DNA of 64,000 nucleotides from Vespula vulgaris. Lineage: Eukaryota > Arthropoda > Insecta > Hymenoptera > Vespidae. The first letter of the stretch is position 1. Every line of letters starts with the position of its first letter. Below, one piece after another: positions 49,071 to 62,763 of the stretch. A program made the translations under genes and the position numbers. The stretch lies in contig NC_066592.1 of assembly GCF_905475345.1 (NCBI RefSeq), positions 7,025,001 through 7,089,000 of the forward strand. Reading direction: 5' to 3'. The notes under the pieces are model-generated. The model was not told where the DNA came from. It searched no databases and saw nothing but the letters and a program-made list of their open reading frames with translations.

Positions 49071-51218
49071 TCAAAATTTACTATGTTCTATGAGGATTTT
49101 TTATCGCTCATTTCTCTTGTCTCAATAGATTTAAATAGATGATTTTATTATTTAATATATTCATTTTTCGATATCTTTGGAAATTATATTCATATATTCA
49201 ATATAATATTTTTTATTAACGTATTATTATTCTTATTCTCGATATATATAACGTATTATTATTCTTTTTTTAAGTAATTATGTATATGTAAGTATAATGT
49301 AATATGTATATGTGTGTAAGTATTTTTTGTTTGAATAGAAGATCATGTCTAAAGCTTCAGAGATTTTAAAAGATTAAGAAGTCAGTTAGAGTCTAAAATT
49401 CTCTAAAGTCTACTAGGAGATTTATCCATAAGAGAAAAAGATAGGAACAACTAAATTGCACAATGCAAGCTTTGATTTATTCATTGCCTAACTGAATTAT
49501 TATAGCGTAGATTTATGAATGATTGCATAAAACAAACTATAAATACCTACATACATATATATATATATTTTTTTTTATATATTTCAGATTTTTGAAAAAT
49601 GTTGTTCTTTTCAAAAATCATATTTAGAAATAAGTAATTTTCTAGAGTAATTTTCGCGTAAGTAAAAACCAATAGCAAGAAGTTAATTTTTTCTTTAATT
49701 AATATCAATTTTTTATTTTAAAAATAATGACAATTTGTTTGTTATTACTTAAATGATAATTCGTTTGTTTCGAAAATTGTCGTTGCCTTTATAATCGATC
49801 GGTAATTTTGTTGTTTTTGTTATCAGTTGGTAATCTCGTTGTCTTTGTTATCGGTCAGTAATTTCGTTGCTTTTGTTATCGATCGGTAATTTCGTGTGAT
49901 AAAATGGTTGCATTTTGTTCAGGTGCAAAATGTTTTCGACGTAGTCATAATATCAATACACTTTTACTGCAAAAGAAGAATTACGAGAAAACAATGTTGT
50001 TAATTCTGAGAACAATGTTACATTATTTTGATATAATGTTATAGAAAGCTGTATCATTAACTTCTTTTTTAATATTTAATATTTAAACTAATGTTAGAAT
50101 TCTTTTTATGTTTTAAGGTACGATAATGTAAACCATAAAACAAAATGTAAAATGAAACGTGAAGTAAATTATAGTCATTATTAATTTAACGTAAATTATT
50201 GATAAAAAAGAAACAATATGTTAAACTTTTCACTCTAATTTTTCACTCTAAACAGTATATTTATATTAGTAAGCACACAGAATGAAATTATAAGTTTATT
50301 CTGTCTGTTTTTATAATTTATTTTATACACATTTTTCAGATATTTGATAATGATGAACTTGATATTATAAAAATTAATATAGAATTAGAATAAAATTATA
50401 CTAAATAATAAGATTATGTATCTAATTCAGATGAAATCAGATAAAATTATATAATATAATTTCTTAGAGAAATATAAGATATAAATGTTCAAATTCAAAT
50501 GATGTCGAATGGTACAATTTTTTTTCTTTGTTTAGATGCTTCATATTTTTATTAGTAAACGTCTAATGTTTTCATTATCAAATATTTAAAAACAACGACA
50601 TAGAAAAATCTACTTCTTTGGATAAAAAGTTTGGGACAAATCGAAAATAATAATTTTATCTTGAGTAATAATTTTTAAAGATTATATAAATTCAACCATT
50701 AATCAAGTACAGTAATTTTTATTAATAAAATATAATATCTTAGTGTTAACAAGAACGTTAAAAATGCAAAAGAAAAGCAATGTTGAATTCGTACAAAATA
50801 AAAATAAAAAATCAATATAAAAACCAAAATAAAATGCGACAGGAAGGGGGACGATGAAATTTAATAACTTAATCTTCATTGATATTTGCACGATGATCAT
50901 TTTGCCTCAAGATCGTGAAGAACGTTGTTGAAAATAAGAAGCTATAAATGATTGGTATAGTAATATATTTCGATAATATTACTTGATTATATTTACTTGA
51001 ATAAATCGATTATTCGATAATCGAAATACAATTGTGTCCGTTCCAAGCCAACTTTATATCATTCGTTATTTTTTAAAAGATAAGTGAAAAAATGTTTTAA
51101 GATCTTTGACGTGTATTATCGAGTATATATATATTTTTTTTTCTTTTCGCATAAAATACACAAAATTTGAAATGTGATGACGATATACATACACACACGC
51201 TATTAACAAGGAAAATAA
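49071..51218. other. Region upstream of the LIM gene
   Basis: AT-rich sequence without a recognised exon, apart from the tandem repeat at 49794-49897. It should hold the promoter or leader of the LIM gene. An AACAAG just before the start codon could be an acceptor. Confidence 0.5.
49794..49897 (+). repeat. Four 28 bp tandem units
   Basis: Units of the form ATCGGTCGGTAATTTCGTTG plus CTTTTGTT start at 49795, 49822, 49850 and 49878. The 28 bp period is not a multiple of three. Confidence 0.85.
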
Positions 51219-53441
51219 ATGCCCGGAGTTTGCGCACGTTGTCGTCGCGAAGTTTATTTCGCGGAGGAAAGATTGGCTCTCGGAAAAGTTTGGCATACAT
51301 TCTGTTTCTCTTGCCGTAAGTTATATCGATTTATATTACAAATGAAAATATCTCTTTTAAGATTTCTTTTTTCCTTTTCGTATCGTCCCCTAACCTATTT
51401 TTAATCGTTTACAGTCAACTGTCGAAAATTGTTGGACAGTTGTACAGTGTCGACGCATCGTGGCGAATTATTTTGTCGAAATTGTTACTCCCGACTTTTT
51501 CCGAGCATTTTACGTTCCACGAAAGAGAATAATTCATCCAAAGATATTAAAACGTTTCCCCGTTCAACTATTCTGAACACGCCGATCTCCGTCAAGGATT
51601 CCACTTGTTGTCATTGCTGTTGTTATTGCGCCACTGAAGATACTCCGATCGGTGAAGCATCGTCGATAAACAGCAAAGATTATCATTCGAAGAAACATAG
51701 ACTACGTGGAGGTGGAGAAGAAGAGGAAAAGTCGCAATCTAGGTATATAATTTGTAATAGTTTAAACTAGCGATAGTGATATGAAAATTCACTTGGAAAT
51801 ATAATAGTTCACTTAATTGTGAAAATGAAGATCGTAAGTGCAGGTATTTCCAGTACGGAAGGAAATCATAAAAATCCAATCAACGTGTCGCCAACACCAC
51901 GTCCTTGCCCACGATCATCGGCTCGTCGTGTGTCTTTCTGCGAAGAGAAAAACACTGTTGATCATTGTTGTGATATGCAGAATGATCAAAAAGTATTCTT
52001 GGACGATAGAAATCTCGATGATTGTTCGAAGGCAGATATTCTAACCATACGTTCCTCCGAGGATCTAAGAAAACCCGATCAGGATTTAAACGATGAAGAT
52101 TTAAATTATTCCGATATCGTTGACACAACGCAAATACCATGTCATGATATTGATAAAGATAACGAGAATATTTTCGACAAGGATATGCCAAATTGTATTC
52201 ATAGAAATCTTCAAGATTTCTCAAACGATATTCAAGATAAAAATGACAACGACGACGATCGTATGAGAGGAGGTCACGGAGGAAGTAATTGTCGTAAATC
52301 AAGAAAATCGGAAGGTTGTTGCGCTAATATATCGATTAGCGAGGGATACGAATGTTGTTCTTCCCAGAATCCGAATAACAGAGGTTGCTGTTGCCGTAAA
52401 CGATGTATAGAATTCGAATCGTGTTCTTCTCCTAGGGAACACGATCCTTGCGACGATTATAAAAATGTACCTTGCAAGTACGTCAGCTGTTCTCCACCTT
52501 GTGCCGATAAAAGAGGTTGTTGTCCTCCCGCGGGATATAGACCAATTTGTAGGAAACCTAGGAGAAATTGTTGTTCACCTTGTAAAGGAGAATCGCCAGG
52601 TTGTGGTGGTGGGGGATGTTGTGGTGGTGGTTGTCGAGGTGGATGCGGTAAGCCTGGTCAAACTTGTGTCCCGGCTCGACAATGTTTTGTTCCACCTTGT
52701 CGACTATTACCTCCGTGCGTCGAAACACCCTGCGCATCACCGCGACCTTCACCCTGTTGTCGACCACCTAGTCGAGGAAGATGTTGTTGCACGGGAGGCG
52801 GTGGCTCGAGCTACTGCCGGTAAGAGAACTTGTGTACCGACCTCCTACCTCTAAAAATGATTTTCAAATGTCTGTGTAGATCAAGAAGTCCACCATGCCG
52901 TACCGTTACCAATGGGGATTGTTGTTGCGACAATGTTACATGCTGCGATATCGACGGAATTGATTCATGTTGCAAGGTCAAGTTACCTCCAGGATGCGAA
53001 TGCCTAGGTGGTGGTCTGGACTGTCAACGTTGCGGACGAAAGGTGTACCAAGCTGAAATGCAGGTGATGTGATTTGAACTTGATCTCAAAAAAAAAGAAT
53101 GGACGAGTAATCTTGGATTTCTTAATAATTTATGTCTATCGATATCATTTTTCAAGATCGCTTCCGGTGTGCCGTATCATAACATTTGCTTCAGTTGCTT
53201 CTGCTGTCGTAAACCTCTCGAACCTTTGACGTATCAAGAGAGTTGTGGGGAAATTTATTGTAAACGTTAGTTAGAGAGATGAGATCTGTAACTCGTTCTG
53301 ACTTCTGGCATAATATACACGCATATATATTTTTTTTTGTTCTCCCCTTTCGTCTCTATGGTAGAATGCTACATCAGAAATTTCGGACCGCAAGGATACG
53401 GTTACGGTATGGGAGCTGGCGCGCTGCAGACCCCAATGTGA
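51219..53441 (+). CDS. Two-LIM-domain protein with a long Cys-rich linker (CRP/Mlp-like)
   Basis: Six exons (51219-51315, 51415-51742, 51854-52819, 52880-53063, 53157-53265, 53365-53441) give 586 residues. LIM1 uses C5, C8, H26, C29, C32, C35, C53, C56. LIM2 uses C512, C515, H533, C536, C539, C542, C560, C563. The end FGPQGYGYGMGAG is the Gly-rich box that follows LIM domains in cysteine/glycine-rich and muscle LIM proteins, so cytoskeletal or sarcomeric scaffolding is likely. Those proteins have linkers of tens of residues; here residues 57-511 form an acidic stretch and then a Cys/Gly/Pro-rich stretch with many CC pairs. The exon 3 acceptor is chosen at 51853 because it keeps the frame. An ATG at 51825 lies in the intron. 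Divergence in the linker prevents a firm orthologue call. Confidence 0.82.
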
Positions 53442-53757
53442 AGCAATAATATCGGAGAGGATATGCAAAAACACGATGTTATTCTACTTCGATTTACAAA
53501 TATCCACAAATATTTGTATGGATACTTCTATTTATTTTCGTAACGAACGTTGTGGCGGATATTGTTTTATCGTATCGTACGATCATTTTTTAATCCATCT
53601 TACATGGAAGAGCGTACAACTTGTACAATCTTGCTTTATTGTACGAAGTATTTCATTTACAAAATTAAATATTATTTCTCATAATGGTTTATTATGTCCA
53701 AGAGTATTATAGCAAATTTTGTTTAACATTTTAGAAGGAAAAGCTATTATATCGTCT

Positions 53758-53761
<4 letters not shown>

Positions 53762-53794
<33 letters not shown>
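53762..53794. repeat. (TC)n microsatellite
   Basis: About 16 TC units, 320 bp past the LIM gene stop codon. Confidence 0.9.
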
Positions 53795-53795
<1 letters not shown>

Positions 53796-54404
53796 TTCTC
53801 TCCGATGATCTTTTCGATAATAGACTGCGTGAGAATAAGTGTATGAGATAGAGAAAAAAAAGAAAAGGGTGCGAAAGGATTTCTAAGAAAGCGACGATAA
53901 GAGCCGATCGAAAGCCGGAACGAGATGACGCGAATGGACCGGAGAACGAGATAACGAGAATTACGATAAAATGAGGAAGAAAGATCGGTCAGAAAGAACT
54001 CCTCCCTCACTCTACTTCCCCTTCCCTTCCCCCGGTAATTGCTATGAAAGGAGGAATGGAAGAAGAATGAACGAAGAAATAAAGAAGGAAAAGGAGAGAA
54101 TTACGTGGAAAGGATGGCGTTACGATTTGAAAGTGAGACGAAGGGAGGAAAAGAGGAACGATCGGTTGTGAGATCGAGAAAAGGAGGAAAAGCGAAGTTT
54201 GCGATAGTGTGAGAGAGAAAGTGAGACGAAAAGGGGAGGGAGAGAGAGAGAGAGAGAGAGACAGAGAAGATGGATATAGAGAAGGAAAAGGAGAGGGTAG
54301 AAGAGAAAAGCCGGGTTTGCGAAATAGAGAGAGAGACATAGGAAGAAAGAGTGAGTGGTTGGTTTATTGAGTCCCTCTCCCCCCTCCTTGGATTGTGGAA
54401 TGAG

Positions 54405-54522
54405 GAACGTAAGCGACGCGAGCGGAGGTTGAGGCGGGGGAGAGGAGGGGGCGTTTATATAGCTTTCAAGCGCAGAAGCTTAATCTAATTTCAAATATAA
54501 ATCTGTTCTCTCTCTCCCAGAT

Positions 54523-54571
<49 letters not shown>

Positions 54572-54602
54572 CTCGCTTTCCTTTCTCTTCTGCTTTCTCT
54601 AC
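54405..54602 (+). promoter_or_regulatory. Candidate GC-rich TATA promoter
   Basis: A GC-rich block (with GGCGGGGG) leads to TTTATATAG at 54454-54462, so a start near 54485-54490 would be expected. A donor-like GTAAGC follows at 54602 after a (CT)n tract. It is the only strong TATA-plus-GC arrangement in the right flank. Confidence 0.35.
54524..54567. repeat. (CT)n microsatellite
   Basis: CT run with a single TTT interruption near 54536. Confidence 0.85.
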
Positions 54603-56687
54603 GTAAGCCCTACCGTACTACCGTATAGCAACGTGCTCGACGGCTTACATTACCAGACCAGCTACGAATAATCTCTTTTGCTTTTCCCATTAACGTTACG
54701 AGACGTAAAAACGAGCTTACCTGCGTACAATAGCCCCGGAATTTAGGGTTCCGTTTTCGAGATACGAATTCGATATACACAATCCGATCGAAAATATTAG
54801 TACGTCGTGTGTTGCGTTCGATTGAAAAAGTAATTTTCGCAAATTGTACCTTTATTTCGTTTTTATGTTCTTTTTTTTCCCCCTACAAAAGAAAGAAAAA
54901 ACGAAAACAAAGCAGATAGGATTTTGTAAGGCAATTTACAATTTGTCGTCTGTGGTGGTGGTGGTGGTTCACGGGATATTCGCTCAGGGCGTATAATGCA
55001 CACGCAAAAAAAAATGTTTCGGAGAGAGCTTTCAGGCGACTGGTCCGGTCGCGTGGGCAACGTTGAAATATTCGGGAATAGAGAAAATCGAGGAAATATC
55101 CTTTCGGTTTGGCAAACGTTTTCGCTTGGTCTTTTGTATTTGGTCGTTCGTTTCGAAACGGTATGAAAATCAATTATTTCGTTAATTCGTGCGTTACATT
55201 GGCTGTCACGGTGGCATCACTGTGAGCGACATCGGCCCAAGGCACCATTTTTTAATTCCAAATGTCGTTCTACCCTTTGCAAGCGTATTTCCACTTGGTA
55301 CGTGCGCACGCCATTTTTAGTCCTTATCCATCGATCTGACGGCTATCTAACCGATGACTTTCGCGTTATTCGTTATCCCTCGTCAAAATCTTATCGGCTA
55401 GCGATAATATCGTACAAAATCGTTTTAATGATCTGCATCGATGCGAATGCGTTTTATTTTCTTTGCGAGACGCTCTATTAACTAAAACTGTTTTGTTTTC
55501 ATTGCAATGTCATTCTTATTTATGGTTGTACGGATAAACGTATACATTGGTAGAAATGAAATGTGAAATAAATCGCCAATATTTGGACGTTTCGAAAGTG
55601 CATTGAACAAAAGGAAAGCCGAAAAAATTATAGGGAACGATTCGTGCCGATTCGACGGCTTAAATTTCACTAGCTTAAAATTAATGTCGGTCGTTTGTCA
55701 AAGGTTGATACGTCGCTGGTGTAAGGACGAAAAGTCTAAAAGGGGAGCATACACAAAACGGCAGACCCCAAAACGCCCCTTAACGGTGTCACAACATGTT
55801 CTCGCCGTCGGGACGTTTATCGACGATGTGCTAAAAGGAACGATATTAATAGAGAGCCTTATGAATTAGCCATTTTTGTGGATCTGCAGGTAGGCCGGAT
55901 CGTAACTTATGTAATTTCGCGTGTATTCCAATTCTCGATGAGAATGTAAGTATAAAATGGTTGAATTTCTTCCTCTTTTCTTTTTCTTTTTCTTTTCTCT
56001 CTCTCTCTCTCTCTCTTTTTTAAACTTAAAAGATAGATAGGCGTACGTTCGGTCTTACGAGAAAAATGAATAATTGATTTTACACTTCGCAATCGGATTA
56101 TGGTTCTTATCCTGTGTGACCAATCGACGGACATGCAGACGCTACCGTTGAAAATTTCCTGTCTGCATTCCAAATGCATTTCAATGGTCCGCCGTGAAAG
56201 GGATCCGCCTGTTTGAAATCTATGCAATGAGATCAACCCCCAAATGACGCTTGGCGAATCAGTAAGTATTTAAAGGACTCTAATAACGAGCATAAACGAG
56301 AGATCCATTATGTTAGGATCGCATAAATTCCACTCCCTCGAAAATTGACGTTAAAACCCTTTTTTAGTTTGATCGCGATTCAAACACGGATAAGAGATTT
56401 TAATAGTTAACGAATTTAAAACTACTCGGATATCTCGATATCCTAGATATTTAGTGAAATCGTAGAATATAATAACGTACATTTTAATAATAATAATAAT
56501 GGTAATGATAATAACAGTACGTCCAACGAGATTTTCGTCGCACGAATAGCAGTGAGTACGTTTAATTTGCATCGTATAAATCGTGTTTCCGGTCGAGCAC
56601 GCAATGCAAACACGCGTTACGTTTACCCTCTCGGTCTCTCGCTAACAGTCCTGCTCTAGGATGGTAGAAAGAGAGCGAGATAGAGAG

Positions 56688-56691
<4 letters not shown>

Positions 56692-56740
<49 letters not shown>
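56692..56740. repeat. (GA)n microsatellite
   Basis: About 24 perfect GA units. Confidence 0.95.
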
Positions 56741-56742
<2 letters not shown>

Positions 56743-57443
56743 TGCGTTTTGCACGTTGCATCGTATTGTAACTCTGGTAATTTATGATTCGATAAATAAA
56801 TCAGACCTCGTTTTATCCCGTAGACCCTCTCAGCCGTATACACGAGCACACTTGTAAGATGATTTTGGGGGTTACGCCCAGTTATCTCCGAGGTCCAAGA
56901 GGGGAGCTCACCCCTTCTTCTTCTCTATTTCAGTTGCTAAACACTTTTCTATTTGTGCATGCGTGTTCCTTGTGTGTTGAGATAGGATCGACCTGTCCTT
57001 TGAATTCCTCGAGTCAACTACGTTTTCAAAGATATGTTACACACAATACACACATATATCATTATGTAAATATATATATATATATATTTAATAAAAAAAA
57101 TGTATTTATATATATATATATATGCATATATGCATAGAAATTACAGTTGCAAAGAAATTGATAAAAATTTGTTCGGTGAAACAATCGATAGAGTACATCG
57201 ATATACCTTGATAAAATATTTATTTTCCATATTCATTACATCTCGATAGTCACGAGTCAATTGCATCGTTGTTTACAGTAACGGACCATGTGTTTCATGA
57301 TCGTCGGTAAGATGGGCGCGCTGAATATTCAATTTTTGTCTCTGTGCTTTAAATAACGAAATATTTCGGTGATAAATCGAACGGTCGTTCAAGGTTTTTA
57401 AATATACGGAAATTGTTTAAAAAAAAAAGAAAGAAAAAAAGAG

Positions 57444-57479
<36 letters not shown>

Positions 57480-58139
57480 TAAAAAAAGATGCGATTTATT
57501 TCGATAATAGTTTTCCATTCGGTTTAGAACGATTCAAACGAAGTGATATTTTTTTTTCTCAATTCGTTTCCCGAACTCCGTGCACGATGGCAGAAATCGC
57601 TCGCAGAAACTTATATAACGATAGATTTTCTAAAGGAGAAATAAATAGACGAGTAAATCGTGGACCAAAATTTACGAGCGGTCCCGGTGCGCTATAGTCT
57701 CGGGGCACGGACTCAAACCTATTTCCCTCGGCATTTTTATTATTTTCTGATAGCATGTTTACGAGGATGGATGGATGGATGAAAGAGAATTTTATGAGAC
57801 AAGTATAGCCTTTAGATTAGGTATTGGTGATCATTCTGTGACATAATTCTTTTTAGAATCGTACGATAGAGTTTGACGTAGCATTATTTAATAAACTTCG
57901 TTTCTTTCATTCTACATTACATTTTAATTATTATTAAGATAAGAAGATTCAAAGAAAGGTAAGTTACTTGATTAAATTCAAACTTTAATTCATCTTTTCT
58001 TTCCTACGACAAATGTTTTATCCAACATGGAGTATCGCAGTGTCGAGTGAACTAGTTTTATAAAAGGAGAAGAACGTTTCGGAACTTGTAGCCGGTTATA
58101 GCTGTACGATCGAAAAAGGGGTTTAACGCGCGAAACGAG

Positions 58140-58145
58140 CGGGAA

Positions 58146-58202
<57 letters not shown>

Positions 58203-58233
58203 AAGAAAAAGAGAGAGAGAGAGAGAGAGAGAG
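58140..58233. repeat. (GA)n-rich tract
   Basis: Two GA runs joined by GAAAGAAAAAG. Confidence 0.9.
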
Positions 58234-61200
58234 AAAAATATATAAAATAAAATCAGAACGGTGTCATATGCGCCTGCTTGCATGATAAATGTAGCGATTT
58301 AAAATCGAAATTTCTCTTTTCGTGTGCACGAATCCCGACGTTTGACTAATGGTTCCGCATTAACTATTGGAGCATTATAGAACGGCGCGTTGAAATTTTG
58401 AAAAATACATTTACCCCGACAAGAGATTAATATTTTCAAGCTCTATCTGCTTCGTTGCATGTTCCTCGAGAGAGTTACGTGTCCCGAGAAACTATTCTCG
58501 GAACATTAACGATGTTTTTTCAAATGTGTTCGCAAGGAATAAAAAAAAGAAAAAAGAAATTCATACTTACAGATAAAAAGACTTTTGAATAAAACAGACG
58601 GAGTTTCGTGTCTCGTATTATAAGAAAAGAAAACGTCCGTGAGTTAGGAATAAAAGACAACCCTTTGGAAGTTCAAGTCGAGTAGGACAAAAGCGAAGAA
58701 GAGTATCGAGACCACCCGTACGAAACGAAGTTGGGTTGACACCTAGGGCATCTAACCACCCGGCCTATTGTGAACGAATCGGGGTGGCTCGACCGATGGG
58801 CTGTGCTTTACCGAGCGTAAAATATCGCCATTCTCTAGCCCATAATAGTTACCGTGTTCTTTGGCGTCACTCCTTTTATGTCGTACAAAGCATCGCGAAA
58901 CCATGAAAGGTGGACGACGAGCATTTCTAAAGCAAAACGTAGAACTCCTTCGAAGTTAAATATTCGATTACGTTCGAATACGAAGTCTCTTATCGATCGA
59001 CAAAATCATTTTCTATTTATTTCTACGTCGAAAGAGAGAAGATACAAATCTATAAATCGTATTAAGCGATACGACGAAGAGTTTTAATGAAATGGACTTA
59101 TCGATTTGGATTCCGCGAAATGCGAAAACAGTACGAAAAGAAAAGAGGAGAAAAAGAACTAGAAGAGAAAGTAAAGTCGGAGTAGAGGGTGAGAAACCGA
59201 AGGGTAAGTCGCATCGGGAATAATTGCTATGTAAGGGTGATAGAGAAGGCAGATGGAAGCTGACAAAGAAAGAAAAAGAGAAAGAAGTGCGATAGGAACG
59301 GAAGCTGCGTGACAGAATGATAATAATCTCTTTCGAGCGTTTCTCTTTCATTTCGCTTTATTATCATATTATTAAAAAAATCTCCGTGAAATGTTATTAA
59401 AATCGCTTAAACGCCGCGTGCCAAGGGCCCACACCATTGTGTCCTTCAATTTAATAATATTAAGCGCGAACTTTTTAGGGGTGGTCAAAAGGGAGGATGA
59501 GACACGCGATGGGATCTTCACCTCTCTCCTATTGTCACCGATGATACCGGGTGGTGACCCTCAAACTTATAATTTTCGGCGTGACCATTTCGAACGGTAT
59601 TCCATTTTCTCTTTTCTCTCTTTTTTTTTTTTCTTTTTATTTTTATCTTGGACGATTAACAAACGACACTTCCTCGTAATTCGTGTGCTTCGAGATAACG
59701 TGGAAGACGCTTGAAATATTAGAATTATTTTATTGCTTGTTGGCATTATCGAGTATCGAAATACACGCAGACGTTTGCAAGATCGTAATGATATTGATCG
59801 AAGCAGACAAAGATCGACATTTTGGTTCACCAGGTGCGAGAAGACGCGAAATCGTTTACGAAGCGAAACGGTGATCGAGCAGGCATTTGGCAAGAAACTC
59901 CGAGAATAATAACGACACTGGCAGCTCGAAGTAGAACGAATCGACGTCATTAGCGTCGAGCTTCTTCCATACGATGGATGTGCAACGAGGCGCAACGATA
60001 GGGGAGAAGAGGTAGAGAATAGATTCGCGCGTTTCTCGGCGTACGATCTAATGACAAATAGATCCCCGTCTTTTCAAGTACGTTTAACAGCTCTCGCATT
60101 CGTAGATATGTATAGGTATAGGGTACGTAGGTATACCTATCTACCTAGATCGTAGCGTTCTATACGTATATACATGTATATAGGTGCATAGAGTAACGTT
60201 TTGCATACACACAGTGCATCGGTCGTAGAAGCACCGCCATTAAAGTCGTATTTCCTCGGTGAATCCTCAATGCAAAGCCCTTCACGGCTCTTTAAGCAAA
60301 CGATCTTTCCTTTCGGATTTTGTGGGCTGACGCGTGGATCGTATTTATGGTAACTCCGTTTTGAATTTGCCAGAAGACGCGGAATAAAGGGATAAGACTT
60401 TTGGGGTTGATGATATGAATAACGAAGCACATAGTACGAGAGCAAATACTCTTTTGTCGATTTTATTTATAAAAGTAAACAATTTACAAAGAATATTTCA
60501 AAGGTCCGGATCAGGGTACATTCGTTTCATCGGGACGCGTCTTTCTTTCGTTATGATATAATACATCCCATTGGTGACAGGCAAACTTCTAATTTGCTTT
60601 TTGTTCGAACTAGAAAATTTCTGGTCCGGATCGTCGAGAAAAATGTTTCAACCAGGATGGACTGATGCAACGAGACGAAAGTGGATGACAGATCGTCTCT
60701 CTGTCCTACGAATAGGCGTGCGATGATGGATTATGGGATCCACACTGTTCGCGTTGATTTCTATCTATACATATATTCCTTTGCACCTTTGTGCTAGCTT
60801 CCGACTAACGTTGCGAACCAACGATTGTCCTTCTCAGGGTCGAACTGATCTTTACCTAGTTTTATGCCGATCGAATCTTTCTCAAACTTTTATGGGAATT
60901 TTCTTATACATCTCTTTTTATCCTCTATTTCATCGATCCGAAGAGAAATCCTAGAAAAGAAGAAAAAGAAGACAAAAGCTTAAACGATTTCGAGCGAGTT
61001 AAATTGAAAACAAACAAGTTCAGAATCAACAGAGTCAAGAAAGATCAAACAACGTTCTCATGATAGCTATGTCATAGCGGAAGCGTTTCTATGATAGTAA
61101 ACCGGATACTACCGATGTATTGGAAAAAAAAAAAAAAAAAAAAATATAACAAACGATCTCGTCAAATCGTCGAGTCACATCCCGTCGCACGATCCACGAT

Positions 61201-61473
61201 CACTTTTTTCACAGCGTGATCCTACGAAGTCTCCGGTTGAGAATCGTAGCTTGTGCAAGGGGTGCGTTCTTTACTTGGGGATACGATTTTATGCCTTTCT
61301 ACCCATTCTTCTTCATTCTCTCACTTTCTCTTTCTCTCTCTGTCTCTATCTCTATCTCTCTTAAGCACTCCTAGGGCAAGCCAACAATTAGTCGCCTGCT
61401 TATGTCCGTGATTAATGGACATCTACGAGTGCAGCAGGCGTGTTCCAATAGTGAACGACGGTGAGATAGAGAG

Positions 61474-61474
<1 letters not shown>

Positions 61475-61514
<40 letters not shown>
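61475..61514. repeat. (GATA)10 microsatellite
   Basis: Ten perfect GATA units, followed by (GA)n. Confidence 0.95.
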
Positions 61515-61516
<2 letters not shown>

Positions 61517-61517
61517 C

Positions 61518-61552
<35 letters not shown>

Positions 61553-62562
61553 GAGAAAGAGGGAGATGAAGGGAGTTAGTTGCGAGTGGCGGTAATATTC
61601 CATTAGAGGCTATTATATTCATCGCTGGCGATGCGTGAGGTTCTTACGATGGTGTATATGGCGTAGTATTCATCGACAGCTTCGTTATCGTCGACGGAGT
61701 ATGCGCGTTCTCCTTATACCATCGTTATAAAGCCGAACTTCTGCGTTTCGCCGAAAGAGGAGCAGTTTCGGTATCTGAAATCGATTAAGTGTATGATTTA
61801 TTGTCCGCTCGGATTAAGTTGCGCTCTACCTTTTCGTTATCGCCGTGTATCGGGATAACGAACATTTTCTTTTTTCCTATTCTCTTCTATGCAGGTTTTC
61901 TTTTTCTTCCTTCTTTCTTTTCTTTTTTTTTTATTTTATTTTTTTGGTTATCTTTTTTTTTTTTTTTTTTTTTTTATTTGCTCAGCCTACGACAAAGGCA
62001 AAAGAAAGAAAAGAATTATAAAAAAGAGCGTGACAACGTTGAATAAGTTTTGCGATGGAGTTAGGACGAAGGGTTAAATATTTTTTTCCTATGTATAACG
62101 AGGAAGAATAATCGAACATCGGTGTCATACAAAAGAGATAGATAGACGGAGAGCGACGTGTCTACGAGACACCGACATTCTATTGCCATTCTAAATAAAT
62201 ATCCACCGTTCCGATCGCCGTAGCTTTTTCTCCGTATAGCATTTACACAGTAGACGCGCATGTAAAGATAATATTTTGAATGTATAATAGCCGCTGCAAG
62301 CCCGGCCAACAAGCGGTGACGGACAAAAAGTTAGACGAGAAAGAGAGTGAGTGTGTGCGAGCGAGAGAGAACGTGCGAGAGCACGCTCACCGCAAAGATT
62401 CAGTTTGCAAATACTCTTCCTATCCTTTTCCCTTCCTATCCCTTTTGAGAGAAAAAGAGAGATAGAGAGAATACATTACCGGTGCATCGCTTCGAAAGTA
62501 TTTGCATCGGCTGGAAACGGTTTTCACCGTGTGTGCCATGTATTCTGTTTATACCGCGGCAA

Positions 62563-62598
62563 GGAGAGGAGAGGAGAGGAGAGGAGAGGAGAGGAGAG
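62563..62598. repeat. (GGAGA)n minisatellite
   Basis: About seven GGAGA pentamers. A (GA)n run of about 20 units follows at 62720-62761. Confidence 0.9.
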
Positions 62599-62715
62599 GC
62601 GAGGGAGAGGAGAGAGAAGAGAGGAAAAGAGAGAAAGAGAGAAACACGCGCGCGCATCGCAAGTGTATCAATTCTCTGCGTTTGAAAAGGAAGAGAGAAA
62701 ACGAGAGAACGAGAG

Positions 62716-62763
<48 letters not shown>

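Noticed and set aside
51819..51853. ATG near 51825 as an internal start of the LIM gene
   Set aside because: It lies in the intron before the frame-keeping acceptor at 51853. It stays possible as an alternative promoter, but nothing supports it.
54007..54339. Ser/Leu/Pro-rich open frame on the minus strand
   Set aside because: Translation of a (GA)n tract; the same artefact occurs at 6074, 56562, 57990, 59013 and 61371.
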